NCBI RefSeq assembly: GCF_014145675.1
Contig: NZ_JACGZW010000003.1
Coordinates: forward strand, 620,001-684,000
Origin: Amycolatopsis dendrobii
GTDB lineage: Bacteria; Actinomycetota; Actinomycetes; Mycobacteriales; Pseudonocardiaceae
Length of the DNA: 64,000 nucleotides
Direction: 5' to 3'
The notes beneath the pieces were generated by a model. The model ran no database searches. It was not told the origin of the DNA and saw nothing but the letters and a program-made list of their open reading frames with translations. Positions 24,484 through 33,612 of this stretch are shown piece by piece. Made by a program: the position numbers and the translations under genes. Positions within the stretch are counted from its first letter, which is position 1; the number at the start of each line of letters is the position of its first letter.

Positions 24484-25929
24484 TCAGAGCGCCGAGGCGT
24501 TGGTCTCGAACGCCCGCAGAGCCGCGGCGAGGTCCGGCCGGACCCGCACCTGCAAGCGCGTGCCGTCGGCGACGTGCTCTTCTTCCAGCACCTCGCCCTC
24601 CGCGTGCGCCCGGGACACGAGCTCGCCCCGCGAATACGGGACCAGCACGTCGATCACCGTTTCCGCGCGCGGCAGCCGTTCGGCCAGCACCTCGGCCAGG
24701 TCGGCCACGCCCGAGCCGGTGCGCGCGGAGATCTGCACCGAACCGGGCAGCGCGTGGCGCAGCCGGGCCAGGGTGACGTCGTCGGCCGCGTCGGCCTTGT
24801 TGATCACCAGCAGCTCCGGCGGGAGCGGCTCCTTGCGGCTGCGGGTGATCTCGGCGAGCACCTCGCGCACCGCGTTGACCTGGTCCTCCGGAGCCGCGTC
24901 CGAACCGTCCACGACGTGCACGAGCAGATCGGCGTCGGCCGCCTCTTCCAGCGTCGAGCGGAACGCGTCCACCAGCTGGTGCGGCAGGTGCCGCACGAAC
25001 CCGACGGTGTCGGTGAGCGTGAACGTGCGCCCGTCGGCCGTCTGCGCCCGGCGCGTGGTCGGGTCGAGGGTGGCGAACAGCGCGTCCTCCACCAGCACCC
25101 CGGCCCCGGTCAAGGCGTTGAGCAGGCTCGACTTGCCGGCGTTGGTGTAGCCGACGATCGCCACGCTCGGCACCTCGTTGGCCACGCGCTTGCCGCGTTT
25201 GGTTTCGCGGATGGTGTCCATCGCGGCGATCTCCCGGCGCAGCTTCGCCACGCGCTTGCTGATCCGCCGCCGGTCCGTCTCCAGCTTCGTTTCACCAGGC
25301 CCGCGCAGGCCCACGCCGCCGTTCGCACCGCCCGCGCGGCCGCCGGCCTGCCGGGACAGCGCCGAGCCCCACCCGCGCAGCCGCGGGACGAGGTACTGCA
25401 GCTGGGCCAGCTCTACCTGCGCCTTGCCCTCCTTGGAACGGGCGTGCTGGGCGAAGATGTCGAGGATCAGGGCGGTCCGGTCGATCACCTTGACCTTGAC
25501 CTTCTCCTCCAGCTGGCGCAGCTGGCCTGGCGAGAGCTCGCCGTCGCAGATCACCGTGTCGGCGCCGGTGGCCACGACCACGTCGCGGAGCTCGCGGACC
25601 TTGCCGGACCCGACATACGTCGCCGGATCGGGCTTCTGCCGCCGCTGGACGAGGCCTTCGAGCACCTCCGAGCCCGCCGTCTCGGCCAGTCGCGCCAGTT
25701 CGGCCAGCGACGCCTCGGACTGCTGGGCGGTGCCTTCAGTCCACACGCCGACCAGCACGACGCGCTCCAGCCGAAGCTGCCGGTACTCGACCTCGGTGAT
25801 GTCCTCGAGCTCGGTGGAGAGGCCCGCGACCCGGCGCAGCGACGCGCGGTCCTCGAGCTCCATCTCCCCGACCGAGGGGTCGTAGGGGTCGTTGTCGTCG
25901 TAAAAGTCTTCGTGTGTCTGTTCTGTCAT
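24484..25929 (-). CDS. hflX: Ribosome-associated GTPase HflX
   Basis: 481 residues. The N-terminal HflX domain (about 50-210) is followed by a glycine-rich linker (GRAGGANGGVGLRGPGETKL) and a coiled coil. The GTPase domain has G1 GYTNAGKS at 260-267, G3 DTVGFV, G4 NKAD and a G5-type SAR element. HflX splits stalled or stress-inactivated 70S ribosomes and in actinobacteria contributes to macrolide-lincosamide tolerance. The ATG has GGAGG 5 nt upstream. The dapF, miaA and miaB genes follow further along the same strand, as in other actinobacteria, but an ArsR/MFS/ValRS group has been inserted between. Confidence 0.95.
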   Translation of the reverse strand: MTEQTHEDFYDDNDPYDPSVGEMELEDRASLRRVAGLSTELEDITEVEYRQLRLERVVLVGVWTEGTAQQSEASLAELARLAETAGSEVLEGLVQRRQKPDPATYVGSGKVRELRDVVVATGADTVICDGELSPGQLRQLEEKVKVKVIDRTALILDIFAQHARSKEGKAQVELAQLQYLVPRLRGWGSALSRQAGGRAGGANGGVGLRGPGETKLETDRRRISKRVAKLRREIAAMDTIRETKRGKRVANEVPSVAIVGYTNAGKSSLLNALTGAGVLVEDALFATLDPTTRRAQTADGRTFTLTDTVGFVRHLPHQLVDAFRSTLEEAADADLLVHVVDGSDAAPEDQVNAVREVLAEITRSRKEPLPPELLVINKADAADDVTLARLRHALPGSVQISARTGSGVADLAEVLAERLPRAETVIDVLVPYSRGELVSRAHAEGEVLEEEHVADGTRLQVRVRPDLAAALRAFETNASAL

Positions 25930-25972
25930 CGTGCCTCCATGGTCCCACGTTTCCGCGCGGGAGCCGAGTGGA

Positions 25973-26479
25973 TTACCTGCTGGGATAGATCGAGACGTAC
26001 ACGGCGGTGCGTTCCGAGGCCGGATCGCGCGGCCTGGCCTTGAATTCTTCGAGCAGTCCGTAGAGCCGCTCCTTGAACTCCGCGACGTCCTCGGCGCCCA
26101 CCTGGACCACGAGCCGGGTCGTCTCCGTCTCCGCCAGGTCGGCCTCGGCCATTTCGGCCAGGTACGCCTCGAGCATGGCCTCGTTGACCGCGATCGCGTC
26201 GGCGTCCGCGTTGTCCAGCTGCCAGGAAAGCCCGGTGGACAGGTACGGGATCTCCTTCGCCCCGCGCGCGCCCCGGCGCGGTTCCTGCGGAACGAGAAAA
26301 CCGGTGTCCACCAGCCGCCGCACGTGGTGCAGCGTCGTCGCCGGGTCGCGGCCGAGCCGGGCTGCCAGCTCCTTGTTCGTCATCGCCTCGAAAGAGGTCA
26401 ACCGGATGATGCGCAGCCGTATTCCGGACGCGAGCGCGGCCGCCTCGGCTTCGGTGGAGGGTCGTCGTTTCCGCGGCAC
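25973..26479 (-). CDS. ArsR-like winged-helix regulator
   Basis: 168 residues. The winged helix covers about 12-80 (RLRIIRLTSFEAMTNKELAA, RLGRDPATTLHHVRRLVDTG). A roughly 85-residue C-terminal helical domain follows, of the type found in HTH_20/ArsR regulators paired with efflux pumps. No metal-binding cysteines are present, so a metal sensor is unlikely. It is divergent from an MFS transporter with a perfect inverted repeat between them. It starts at a GTG with TAGGCT 6 nt upstream, indicating leaderless expression. Confidence 0.82.
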   Translation of the reverse strand: MPRKRRPSTEAEAAALASGIRLRIIRLTSFEAMTNKELAARLGRDPATTLHHVRRLVDTGFLVPQEPRRGARGAKEIPYLSTGLSWQLDNADADAIAVNEAMLEAYLAEMAEADLAETETTRLVVQVGAEDVAEFKERLYGLLEEFKARPRDPASERTAVYVSIYPSR

Positions 26480-26485
26480 GCGAGC

Positions 26486-26491
26486 AGCCTA
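26486..26491 (-). promoter_or_regulatory. -10 element of the ArsR-like gene (leaderless)
   Basis: TAGGCT on the minus strand ends 6 nt before the GTG start, and its -35 region falls inside the inverted repeat. Confidence 0.5.
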
Positions 26492-26496
26492 GACAA

Positions 26497-26520
26497 AGTG
26501 ATTGACACTTTCCAATCACT
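26497..26520. promoter_or_regulatory. Operator-like inverted repeat between ArsR and MFS genes
   Basis: AGTGATTG (26497-26504) and CAATCACT (26513-26520) are perfect inverted copies around an 8-nt centre. The MFS -35 hexamer TTGACA (26502-26507) overlaps the left arm, with AACACT (26525-26530) 17 nt further as the -10. Regulator binding would shut both divergent promoters. Confidence 0.75.
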
Positions 26521-26537
26521 CGGCAACACTCGATCGG

Positions 26538-27791
26538 GTGCGTCGCGACTCACTCTTCTTCCACGCCGATTTCCGCAGGCTGTGGGCCGGGGACACGGCG
26601 AGCCAGCTGGGGATGTTCGTCGGGGTCACGGCCATTCCGCTGCTCGCCGCCGTCACGCTGGCCGCCACCCCGTTCGAGATGGGCCTGCTGACCATGGCCG
26701 AGACGCTCGGCTTCCTGGTCCTCGGCCTGCCCGCGGGCGTGTGGGTGGACCGGATGCGCAAACGGCCGCTCATGCTCGCCGCCGACCTGGTCCGCGGAGT
26801 GCTGCTGCTCAGCGTCCCGTTCGCCTGGTGGGCGGGCGTGCTCACCATGGCCCAGGTCCTGGTGGTCGTGCTGTTCGTCGGTTTCGCGACGGTCTTCTTC
26901 GACGTCTCCTACCAGGCGTATCTGCCCGCGCTGGTCGGCCGCGAGAAGCTGCTGGAGGGCAACGCGAAGCTGCAGGGCGTGCAGTCGTCGGCGCAGATCG
27001 CCGGGCCGAGCCTCGCCGGCGTGCTCGTGCAGTTCATCGGCGCGGCCAGCACGGTCCTGGTCACCGGGCTCGGCTACCTCACGTCCGCGCTGTGCCTGTG
27101 GCGCATCCGCACCGTCGAAACCCTCCCCGAACGCGCCGGGCACGACCGGCTGGTGCCGCAGATGCTCGAAGGCCTGCGGTTCGTCGCCGCCGACCGGCCG
27201 CTGCGCGCGATCGTCGCCTGCACCGCCACGTCGAACTTCTTCGGCGGAGTGGTCCAGGCCGTCCAGGTGCTGTTCCTCACCCGCACGGCCGGGCTGAAAC
27301 CGGCCGAGATCGGCGGCCTGCTCGCGGTGAGCGGCATCGGCGGCATCGCGGCCGCGCTGTGCGCCGGTCCGATCATCCGGAAGATCGGGCAGGCCCGGTC
27401 GATCTGGCTGGTCCCGGTGCTGTTCTGGCCGGGCGAGATCCTGGTCCTGTTCGCCGCGCCGGACTGGCGGATCGTGCCGGCCGGGTTCGGGATGGCCGCG
27501 TTCGGGTTCGGCGTGATCCTCTACAACATCGCGCAGGTCTCCTACCGCCAGGCGATCACCCCGGACCGGCTGCTGGGCCGGATGAACGCGAGCGTCCGGT
27601 TCGTCGTCTGGGGAGCGCTGCCGCTGGGCGGGCTGCTGGGCGGCGGGCTCGGCGAGTGGCTAGGGCTCGCCGGCGCGCTGTGGATCGGGACCGCCGGGCC
27701 GATCGCGGGCGCGCTGTGGGTGATCTGCTCGCCGCTGCGGCGCATGCGGGATCTGCCGACGGGCGGGGAAATCGCTGTATCCGCCCCGTAA
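26538..27791 (+). CDS. MFS transporter, DHA3/enterobactin-exporter-like
   Basis: 417 residues with about 12 hydrophobic segments, starting MRRDSLFFHADFRRLWAGDT. The motif between TM2 and TM3 reads GLPAGVWVDRMRKRPLM (motif A), typical of drug or siderophore exporters. I chose the GTG at 26538 because the promoter (TTGACA, 17 nt, AACACT) would start transcription at that base, giving a leaderless message. A TTG at 26502 lies inside the operator and is unlikely. It is probably an efflux pump controlled by the divergent ArsR-like protein. Its TAA stop is part of the -10 region of the valyl-tRNA synthetase gene. Confidence 0.85.
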   Translation: MRRDSLFFHADFRRLWAGDTASQLGMFVGVTAIPLLAAVTLAATPFEMGLLTMAETLGFLVLGLPAGVWVDRMRKRPLMLAADLVRGVLLLSVPFAWWAGVLTMAQVLVVVLFVGFATVFFDVSYQAYLPALVGREKLLEGNAKLQGVQSSAQIAGPSLAGVLVQFIGAASTVLVTGLGYLTSALCLWRIRTVETLPERAGHDRLVPQMLEGLRFVAADRPLRAIVACTATSNFFGGVVQAVQVLFLTRTAGLKPAEIGGLLAVSGIGGIAAALCAGPIIRKIGQARSIWLVPVLFWPGEILVLFAAPDWRIVPAGFGMAAFGFGVILYNIAQVSYRQAITPDRLLGRMNASVRFVVWGALPLGGLLGGGLGEWLGLAGALWIGTAGPIAGALWVICSPLRRMRDLPTGGEIAVSAP

Positions 27792-27794
27792 GGT
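27789..27794 (+). promoter_or_regulatory. -10 element of the ValRS gene (leaderless)
   Basis: TAAGGT overlaps the stop codon of the MFS gene and lies 6 nt before the ATG, so this gene can be expressed separately from the pump. Confidence 0.5.
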
Positions 27795-27800
27795 GCGGGC

Positions 27801-30302
27801 ATGGACGAGAAGATCCCGCACAAAGTCGGCGTCGACGGCCTGACCGCCAAATGGGTACCGGTGTGGGAACGCGAAGGCGTATACCGGTTCGACCGGACCC
27901 GCCAGGACGTCTACTCGATCGACACGCCGCCGCTGACCGCGAGCGGTTCGCTGCACATCGGGCACGTCTTCTCCTACACGCACACCGACGTTCTCGCGCG
28001 CTACCAACGGATGCGCGGGCGTTCGGTCTTCTACCCGGTCGGCTGGGACGACAACGGACTGCCCACCGAACGCCGGGTGCAGAACCATTTCGGCGTGCGC
28101 TGCGAGCCGTCGCTGCCCTACGACCCGTCTTTCACCCCGCCGGACAAGCCCGGCAAGAACGCGATTCCGGTGTCCCGGCGCAATTTCGTGGAACTGTGCC
28201 GTCAGCTGACCGAAACCGACGAGCAGGTCTTCGAGGAGGTCTGGCGGAGCATCGGGCTTTCGGTCGACTGGACGCTGGCGTACCAGACGATCGACCCGGC
28301 GACCACGGAGATCTCGCAGCGCGCGTTCCTGCGCAACCTCGCGCGCGGCGAGGCGTACCAATCCGAAGCCCCGACGCTGTGGGACGTCACCTTCCGCACC
28401 GCTGTCGCCCAGGCCGAACTGGAAGACCGCGAACGACCAGGCGCGTATCACGACCTCGTGTTCACCGCCGAAGACGGCGCGGAAGTGCTGATCTCCACGA
28501 CCCGGCCCGAATTGCTGCCCGCGTGCGTCGCGCTCGTCGCGCATCCGGATGACGAGCGCTACCAAGGCATTTTCGGCAAGACCGTGCGCACGCCGGTGTT
28601 CGGCGTCGAGGTGCCGGTGCACGCCCACCATCTCGCGGATCCGGAGAAGGGCACCGGCATCGCGATGGTGTGCACCTTCGGCGACACGACCGACGTCACC
28701 TGGTGGCGCGCGTTGCAGCTCGAGACGCGGCCGGTGCTGGGGCGCGACGGCCGGTTCCGCGCCGAACCGCCGCAGGGCGTCCCGGCGGACACCTACGAGC
28801 CTCTCGCGGGCAAGACTGTCCACACTGGACGTCAGATCCTCGTGGAGCTCCTGCGGGAGGCGGGCGCGCTGCGCGGCGAGCCGAGGCCGATCACGCATCC
28901 GGTGAAGTTCTACGAAAAGGGCGACAAGCCACTGGAAATCGTCACCAGCCGCCAGTGGTACCTGCGCAACGGCGGCCGCGACGACGCCCTGCGCGCGAAA
29001 CTGCTGGAGCGCGGCGAGGAGCTGAACTGGGTCCCGCCGCACATGCGGGTCCGCTACCGCAGCTGGGTCGAGGGCCTGACCAGCGACTGGCTGGTGAGCC
29101 GCCAGCGGTTCTTCGGCGTGCCGATCCCGGTCTGGTATCCGCTGGACGCCCATGGCGAGCCGGACCACGACGCGGTGCTGACGCCCGGGGACGCCAGCCT
29201 GCCGGTGGACCCGAGCACCGACGTGCCGCCGGGCTACGCCGAGGAGCAGCGCGGCGTGCCGGGCGGGTTCGTCGCCGAGGCGGACGTGATGGACACCTGG
29301 GCGACGTCCTCGCTGACGCCGCAGATCGCCGGTCGCTGGAGCATCGACGACGACCTGTTCCGCCGTGTGTTCCCGTACTCGCTGCGGCCGCAGGCGCACG
29401 AGATCATCCGCACCTGGCTGTTCTCCACCGCGGTCCGCGCCGAACTGGAGGAAGGCGTGCTGCCGTGGCGGGACGCGGTGATCTCCGGCTGGGTGCTCGA
29501 CCCCGACCGCAAGAAGATGTCGAAGTCGGTCGGCAACGTCGTCACGCCGGCTGATCTGCTGGAGCGGCACGGTTCCGACGCGGTGCGCTACTGGGCGGCG
29601 AGCGCGCGCCCGGGCGTGGACACGGCGGTCGACGAAGGCCAGATGAAGGTCGGGCGACGGCTGGCGACGAAGCTGTTGAACGTGAGCCGGTTCGTGCTCG
29701 GCCTCGGGATCCCCAAGCCGGAATCGGTCGCCACGCAGCCGCTGGACCGGTCTGTGCTCGCCGCGCTGGCGAAGGTGATCGAGGAAGCGACAGCCGCGTT
29801 CGAGGCTCTCGACCAGGCGCGCGCGATGCAGGTGACCGAGACGTTCTTCTGGACGTTCTGCGACGACTACGTGGAGCTGGTGAAGGGCCGCGCGTACGGC
29901 GATCTCGGCGCGGAGGCAGCCGAATCGGCGCAGGTGGCACTGCGGACGGTGCTGTCGGCGTTGGTGCGGATGTTCGCGCCGGTGCTGCCGTTCGCCACCG
30001 AAGAGATCTGGTCGTGGTGGCAGGAAGGTTCGGTGCACCAGGCGTCCTGGCCGACCGCGCCCGACGTCGACGGTGACGTCGCATTGCTGCCGCTGGCCGG
30101 TTCCGTGATCGCCGCGGTGCGCCGGGCCAAGTCCGACGCGAAGGTGTCGATGCGGACCTCTGTAGAGACGCTGTCGGTCACCGCTCCGGCGGACTTGCTC
30201 GAAGGTTTCGCCGGAATCGCCGAGGACGTGCGCGTCGCCGGAGTGGTGAACACCGTGGCCACCCAGGAGGGCGAACTCTCGGTGGCGGTGACGATCAGCT
30301 GA
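27801..30302 (+). CDS. valS: Valyl-tRNA synthetase, archaeal-type
   Basis: 833 residues, class Ia. It has the HIGH motif LHIGH at 51-55 and KMSKS at 572-576, with the editing (CP1) domain between them (VLISTTRPELLPACVALVAH). FYPVGWDDNGLPTERRVQNH is typical of the archaeal/rickettsial ValRS branch, not the usual actinobacterial enzyme, which is about 870-880 residues long and opens differently. It charges tRNA-Val and edits threonine. The C-terminal coiled-coil arm of bacterial ValRS is absent or short. The gene's place beside an efflux pump and between hflX and dapF suggests an added copy. Whether the genome also holds the standard enzyme cannot be seen from here. Confidence 0.92.
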   Translation: MDEKIPHKVGVDGLTAKWVPVWEREGVYRFDRTRQDVYSIDTPPLTASGSLHIGHVFSYTHTDVLARYQRMRGRSVFYPVGWDDNGLPTERRVQNHFGVRCEPSLPYDPSFTPPDKPGKNAIPVSRRNFVELCRQLTETDEQVFEEVWRSIGLSVDWTLAYQTIDPATTEISQRAFLRNLARGEAYQSEAPTLWDVTFRTAVAQAELEDRERPGAYHDLVFTAEDGAEVLISTTRPELLPACVALVAHPDDERYQGIFGKTVRTPVFGVEVPVHAHHLADPEKGTGIAMVCTFGDTTDVTWWRALQLETRPVLGRDGRFRAEPPQGVPADTYEPLAGKTVHTGRQILVELLREAGALRGEPRPITHPVKFYEKGDKPLEIVTSRQWYLRNGGRDDALRAKLLERGEELNWVPPHMRVRYRSWVEGLTSDWLVSRQRFFGVPIPVWYPLDAHGEPDHDAVLTPGDASLPVDPSTDVPPGYAEEQRGVPGGFVAEADVMDTWATSSLTPQIAGRWSIDDDLFRRVFPYSLRPQAHEIIRTWLFSTAVRAELEEGVLPWRDAVISGWVLDPDRKKMSKSVGNVVTPADLLERHGSDAVRYWAASARPGVDTAVDEGQMKVGRRLATKLLNVSRFVLGLGIPKPESVATQPLDRSVLAALAKVIEEATAAFEALDQARAMQVTETFFWTFCDDYVELVKGRAYGDLGAEAAESAQVALRTVLSALVRMFAPVLPFATEEIWSWWQEGSVHQASWPTAPDVDGDVALLPLAGSVIAAVRRAKSDAKVSMRTSVETLSVTAPADLLEGFAGIAEDVRVAGVVNTVATQEGELSVAVTIS

Positions 30303-31130
30303 TCAAGCGCCCGCGGCGAGCCACCAGGCTTCGTCCAGCTCGCCGCGGGCCACGATCTCGGCCGGTCCGGACAGCGTCGATTCGCCGCGCCCGATCGTGA
30401 CCGACACCTGCCCGCCCGGAATGTCCACTGTGGACTCGCCGGTGTCCTTGCCCGCGAGGTGCAGCGAAGCGGCCACCGCGGCGACCGTGCCGGTGCCGCA
30501 GGCGCGCGTCTCCCCCACGCCGCGCTCGTGGACGCGCATCCGCAGCGCGCCCTCGCCGAGCACGTTCACGAACTCCAGGTTGACCCCGGCGGGGAAGAAA
30601 TCGTGGTCGAAATCGGGCTGGTCGCGCAGGTCGAGCCCGGCGATGTCGGTGTCGGTGACCGACACCAGGTGCGGGTTGCCGACGTTCACCGCGACCCCGG
30701 AGAACGGCTGCCCGGCCACCACGGTGACCGACGTGCCGGTGATCGCCGCCGGACCCATCTGCACGGTGACCGAACGGTCCGGGTGCACGACGACCGGCCG
30801 GTCGCCCGCGCGGGTGCCGATGACGAACTCGCCCTCCTCGGCCAGCCCGGCGTCGACCAGGTAGCGCGCGAAAACGCGGGTGCCGTTGCCGCACATTTCG
30901 GCGATCGAGCCGTCGGCGTTGCGGTAGTCCATGAACCACTCGCCCGCGGATTCTTGGCCGATCGCCTTCGCCCGGACGACGCGCAGCACGCCGTCCGCGC
31001 CGATGCCCCGCTGCCGGTCGCACAGCGCCGCCACGCGCTCCGCCGTGAGGTCCAGGCGGCCGGCCGCGTCAGGCAGCAGCACAAAGTCGTTCTGCGTGCC
31101 GTGGCCCTTGAGGAATTCGATGCCGCCCAT
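30303..31130 (-). CDS. dapF: Diaminopimelate epimerase
   Basis: 275 residues. It interconverts LL- and meso-diaminopimelate for peptidoglycan and lysine synthesis. The two active-site cysteines are visible: C80 in AEMCGNGTR and the partner in TRACGTGTVA near residue 215. The two halves have the typical repeated alpha/beta fold. TAGCCT (31137-31142) lies 6 nt before the ATG and overlaps the miaA stop, so dapF can be transcribed on its own as a leaderless message while also being read from miaA. The stop abuts the end of the convergent ValRS gene. Confidence 0.95.
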   Translation of the reverse strand: MGGIEFLKGHGTQNDFVLLPDAAGRLDLTAERVAALCDRQRGIGADGVLRVVRAKAIGQESAGEWFMDYRNADGSIAEMCGNGTRVFARYLVDAGLAEEGEFVIGTRAGDRPVVVHPDRSVTVQMGPAAITGTSVTVVAGQPFSGVAVNVGNPHLVSVTDTDIAGLDLRDQPDFDHDFFPAGVNLEFVNVLGEGALRMRVHERGVGETRACGTGTVAAVAASLHLAGKDTGESTVDIPGGQVSVTIGRGESTLSGPAEIVARGELDEAWWLAAGA

Positions 31131-31136
31131 GCGTCC

Positions 31137-31142
31137 AGGCTA
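31137..31142 (-). promoter_or_regulatory. -10 element of dapF (leaderless, inside the miaA stop)
   Basis: TAGCCT on the minus strand has the TAG of miaA as its first three bases and is spaced 6 nt from the dapF ATG. Confidence 0.45.
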
Positions 31143-32060
31143 CTGGTCGAGCACGGCGAGGACCCGCGCGGCCAGGTCCGCCGATCCGCCGTCGAACCAC
31201 TGGATCCGCTTGTCCCGGCGGAACCACGAACGCTGCCGCCGCACGAACCGCCGAGTGGCCTGCGCGGTCGCCGCGGCAGCCGCCGCGAAGTCGCCTTCGC
31301 CGTCCAGTTCGGCCAGCACCTGCTGGTAGCCGAGCGCTCGCGAAGCGGTCTTCCCGTCCCGCAAACCGCGGCCGAGCAGCTCGCGCACCTCGTCCACGAG
31401 ACCGGCCTCGAACATCCGCTCCACCCGCAGGTCGACGCGCTCGTCCAGTTCGGCGATCTCGCGGTCGACCCCGATCAGCACGGCGTCCCAGCGCGCCGGA
31501 CCCGGTTTCGGCAGGTTCGCGGAGAACGGCTCGCCGGTGATCTCGATGACCTCCAGCGCACGCACGATGCGGCGGGTGTTCGTGGGCAGGATCGCCGCCG
31601 CCGCGACCGGGTCGCGCTCCCCCAGGCGGGTGTAGAGCGCGGCGGTGCCGAGTTCGGCGGCCTCTTCGTCGAGCCGCGCGCGCACCGCGGGGTCGGTGCC
31701 GGGGAAATGGAGGTCGTCCAGCACCGCCTGCACGTACAGCCCGGAACCGCCGGTCAGCACCGGAACCCGGCCCTCGGCAAGAATCCGCTCGATCGTGCCG
31801 CGGGCATCACGCTGATAGGCGGCGACCGACGCGGTCTCGGTCACGTCGAGTACGTCCAGCAGGTGGTGCGGGACCCCTCGGCGTTCCTCCTCGGTCGCTT
31901 TGGCGGTGCCGATGTCCATGCCCCGGTAGAGCTGGAGCGCGTCGGCGTTCACCACCTCGCCGTCCAGCGCCAGCGCGAGCTCGACGGCCAGTGCCGTCTT
32001 CCCGGTGGCGGTAGGGCCGACGACGGCCACCGGACGGGGCCGTTGAGCTGGGCTGATCAC
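31140..32060 (-). CDS. miaA: tRNA dimethylallyltransferase MiaA
   Basis: 306 residues. It adds the dimethylallyl group to A37 of tRNAs reading U-initial codons; MiaB further along then methylthiolates it. The P-loop GPTATGKT lies near residue 15. [28 protein letters not shown] and [16 protein letters not shown] are family motifs, and [12 protein letters not shown] marks the C-terminal domain. I chose the GTG at 32060 because TAGCGT lies 8 nt upstream, with no ribosome binding site. A GTG at 32099 would add 13 residues. Confidence 0.94.
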   Translation of the reverse strand: MISPAQRPRPVAVVGPTATGKTALAVELALALDGEVVNADALQLYRGMDIGTAKATEEERRGVPHHLLDVLDVTETASVAAYQRDARGTIERILAEGRVPVLTGGSGLYVQAVLDDLHFPGTDPAVRARLDEEAAELGTAALYTRLGERDPVAAAAILPTNTRRIVRALEVIEITGEPFSANLPKPGPARWDAVLIGVDREIAELDERVDLRVERMFEAGLVDEVRELLGRGLRDGKTASRALGYQQVLAELDGEGDFAAAAAATAQATRRFVRRQRSWFRRDKRIQWFDGGSADLAARVLAVLDQ

Positions 32061-32068
32061 GCTGAGAA

Positions 32069-32074
32069 ACGCTA
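32069..32074 (-). promoter_or_regulatory. -10 element of miaA (leaderless)
   Basis: TAGCGT on the minus strand is followed by 8 nt and the GTG start of miaA. No Shine-Dalgarno sequence is present at either candidate start. Confidence 0.4.
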
Positions 32075-32285
32075 CCCGGCCGGGTCGGGACGCGGGCACG
32101 GAGCGTCAAGGAGAAGTAGGATCAACGCTTTCAGGCGGCTCATCCAGTACCACGGCGCGCGCTGAGCTGCTTGAATGCCGCTGGGGCCCCATGCCCCCGG
32201 CAGAGCACGACAACAGCGTAACCCGGCCCCGCTCACGCGGCGGGGCGCCCGCAGCCGCGGGCGTACAGGCGATAAGGAGCCTGCG

Positions 32286-33599
32286 ATGGCCCAGGAGAAC
32301 ACGTCCCCCGGCACCCCGGCACCGCACCCGGTGCCGCACGCGCAGGGCGCCGGCCATGCCGCGCCTCCGGTGCCGCCCGCCGAACCCGCCCCCGCCACCT
32401 GGGGCCGGGTCGACGCGGAAGGCACCGTTTACGTCTTCACCGCCGACGGCGAACGCGAGGTCGGGGTCTGGCAGGCCGGCACGCCCGAGGAAGGCCTGCT
32501 GCACTACGCACGCCGCTTCGACGACGTGCGCACTGAGGTCGAACTGCTCGAAACGCGGCTGAACTCCGGAGCGGGCGACCCGAAGCACGCCCTCTCGAGC
32601 GCCACCCAGATTCGCGACGGGCTCGGCGAGGCGGCCGTGGTCGGCGATCTGAAAGCGCTCGCCGCGCGGCTCGAGTTCGTGATCGGGCTGGCGGAGAAGG
32701 CGCTGGTCAACGTCAAGCACGAGCGGGAGGAAGCCCGGGCCGCGGCCGTGGCGCGCAAGCAGGCGCTGGCCGACGAGGCGGAGAAGATCGCCGCCGAGTC
32801 CACCCAGTGGAAGGCAGCGGGCGACCGGCTGCGCGCGATCCTCGACGAGTGGAAGACGGTCAAGGGCGTCGACCGCAAAACCGACGACGAGCTGTGGAAG
32901 CGCTTCTCGAAGGCGCGCGAGGCGTTCAACCGCCGCCGCGGCTCGCACTTCGCCGAACTGGACAAGCAGCGGGCGAGCGCGAAGCAGCGCAAGGAAGAGC
33001 TGATCGCCGAGGCCGAAGCGCTGTCCGACTCGGATGACTGGGGCGCCACCGCGGGCCGGTACAAGGACCTGATGGCCGAGTGGAAGGCTGCCGGGCGCGC
33101 GCCGAAGGACAGTGACGAGGCCCTGTGGCAGCGGTTCCGCGCGGCGCAGGACGCGTTCTTCGCCCGCCGCTCGGCGGTGTTCTCCGAGCGCGACGCGGAG
33201 TTCGCCGGCAACGCCCAGCGCAAGGAAGAACTGCTGGTCGAGGCCGAGAAGATCGACGTGGCGGCCAACCTCGACGCGGCCAAGTCGGCGCTGCGCCGGA
33301 TCCAGGAGCAGTGGGACGAGATCGGCAAGGTCCCGCGCGAGCGCATCCGCGAACTGGACGGACGGCTCAAGGCGGTGCAGGACGCGGTGAAGTCGGCCGA
33401 GGACAGCCGCTGGCGCCGCACCGACCCGGAGGCGCAGGCGCGTGCCGCGCAGTTCCGGGAGCGCGTCGAGCAGTTCGAATCGCAGGCCGCGAAGGCCCGC
33501 GCCGCCGGGGACGAGCGGCGGGCCAAGAAGGCGGACGAGCAGGCCGCGCAGTGGCGGGAATGGATGGAGGCCGCGGAAGCCGCGGTCGCCGACCGCTGA
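32286..33599 (+). CDS. DUF349 domain protein
   Basis: 437 residues. After a proline/alanine-rich head (about 1-40), the protein is nearly all charged alpha helix, with repeated DUF349 units recognisable by W-K/D-x-x-G patterns (WKTVKGVDRKTDDELWKRFS, EWKAAGRAPKDSDEALWQRF, QWDEIGKVPRERIRELDGRL). It is probably a long coiled-coil cytosolic protein; the function of the family is not settled. AAGGAG lies 5 nt before the ATG. In actinobacteria this gene regularly sits between miaA and miaB, as here. It is transcribed divergently from miaA and ends at a strong terminator. Confidence 0.86.
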   Translation: MAQENTSPGTPAPHPVPHAQGAGHAAPPVPPAEPAPATWGRVDAEGTVYVFTADGEREVGVWQAGTPEEGLLHYARRFDDVRTEVELLETRLNSGAGDPKHALSSATQIRDGLGEAAVVGDLKALAARLEFVIGLAEKALVNVKHEREEARAAAVARKQALADEAEKIAAESTQWKAAGDRLRAILDEWKTVKGVDRKTDDELWKRFSKAREAFNRRRGSHFAELDKQRASAKQRKEELIAEAEALSDSDDWGATAGRYKDLMAEWKAAGRAPKDSDEALWQRFRAAQDAFFARRSAVFSERDAEFAGNAQRKEELLVEAEKIDVAANLDAAKSALRRIQEQWDEIGKVPRERIRELDGRLKAVQDAVKSAEDSRWRRTDPEAQARAAQFRERVEQFESQAAKARAAGDERRAKKADEQAAQWREWMEAAEAAVADR

Positions 33600-33612
33600 G
33601 CTCGCTCAAGCG

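Noticed and set aside
26502..26537. TTG start for the MFS transporter
   Set aside because: The TTG is part of the -35 hexamer and operator; the promoter predicts transcription beginning at the GTG at 26538.
32100..32285. Structured C-rich RNA (6C-like) before the DUF349 gene
   Set aside because: Some C runs and short stems are visible, but they do not form the paired C-rich loop pattern, and nothing distinguishes them from ordinary GC-rich leader sequence.
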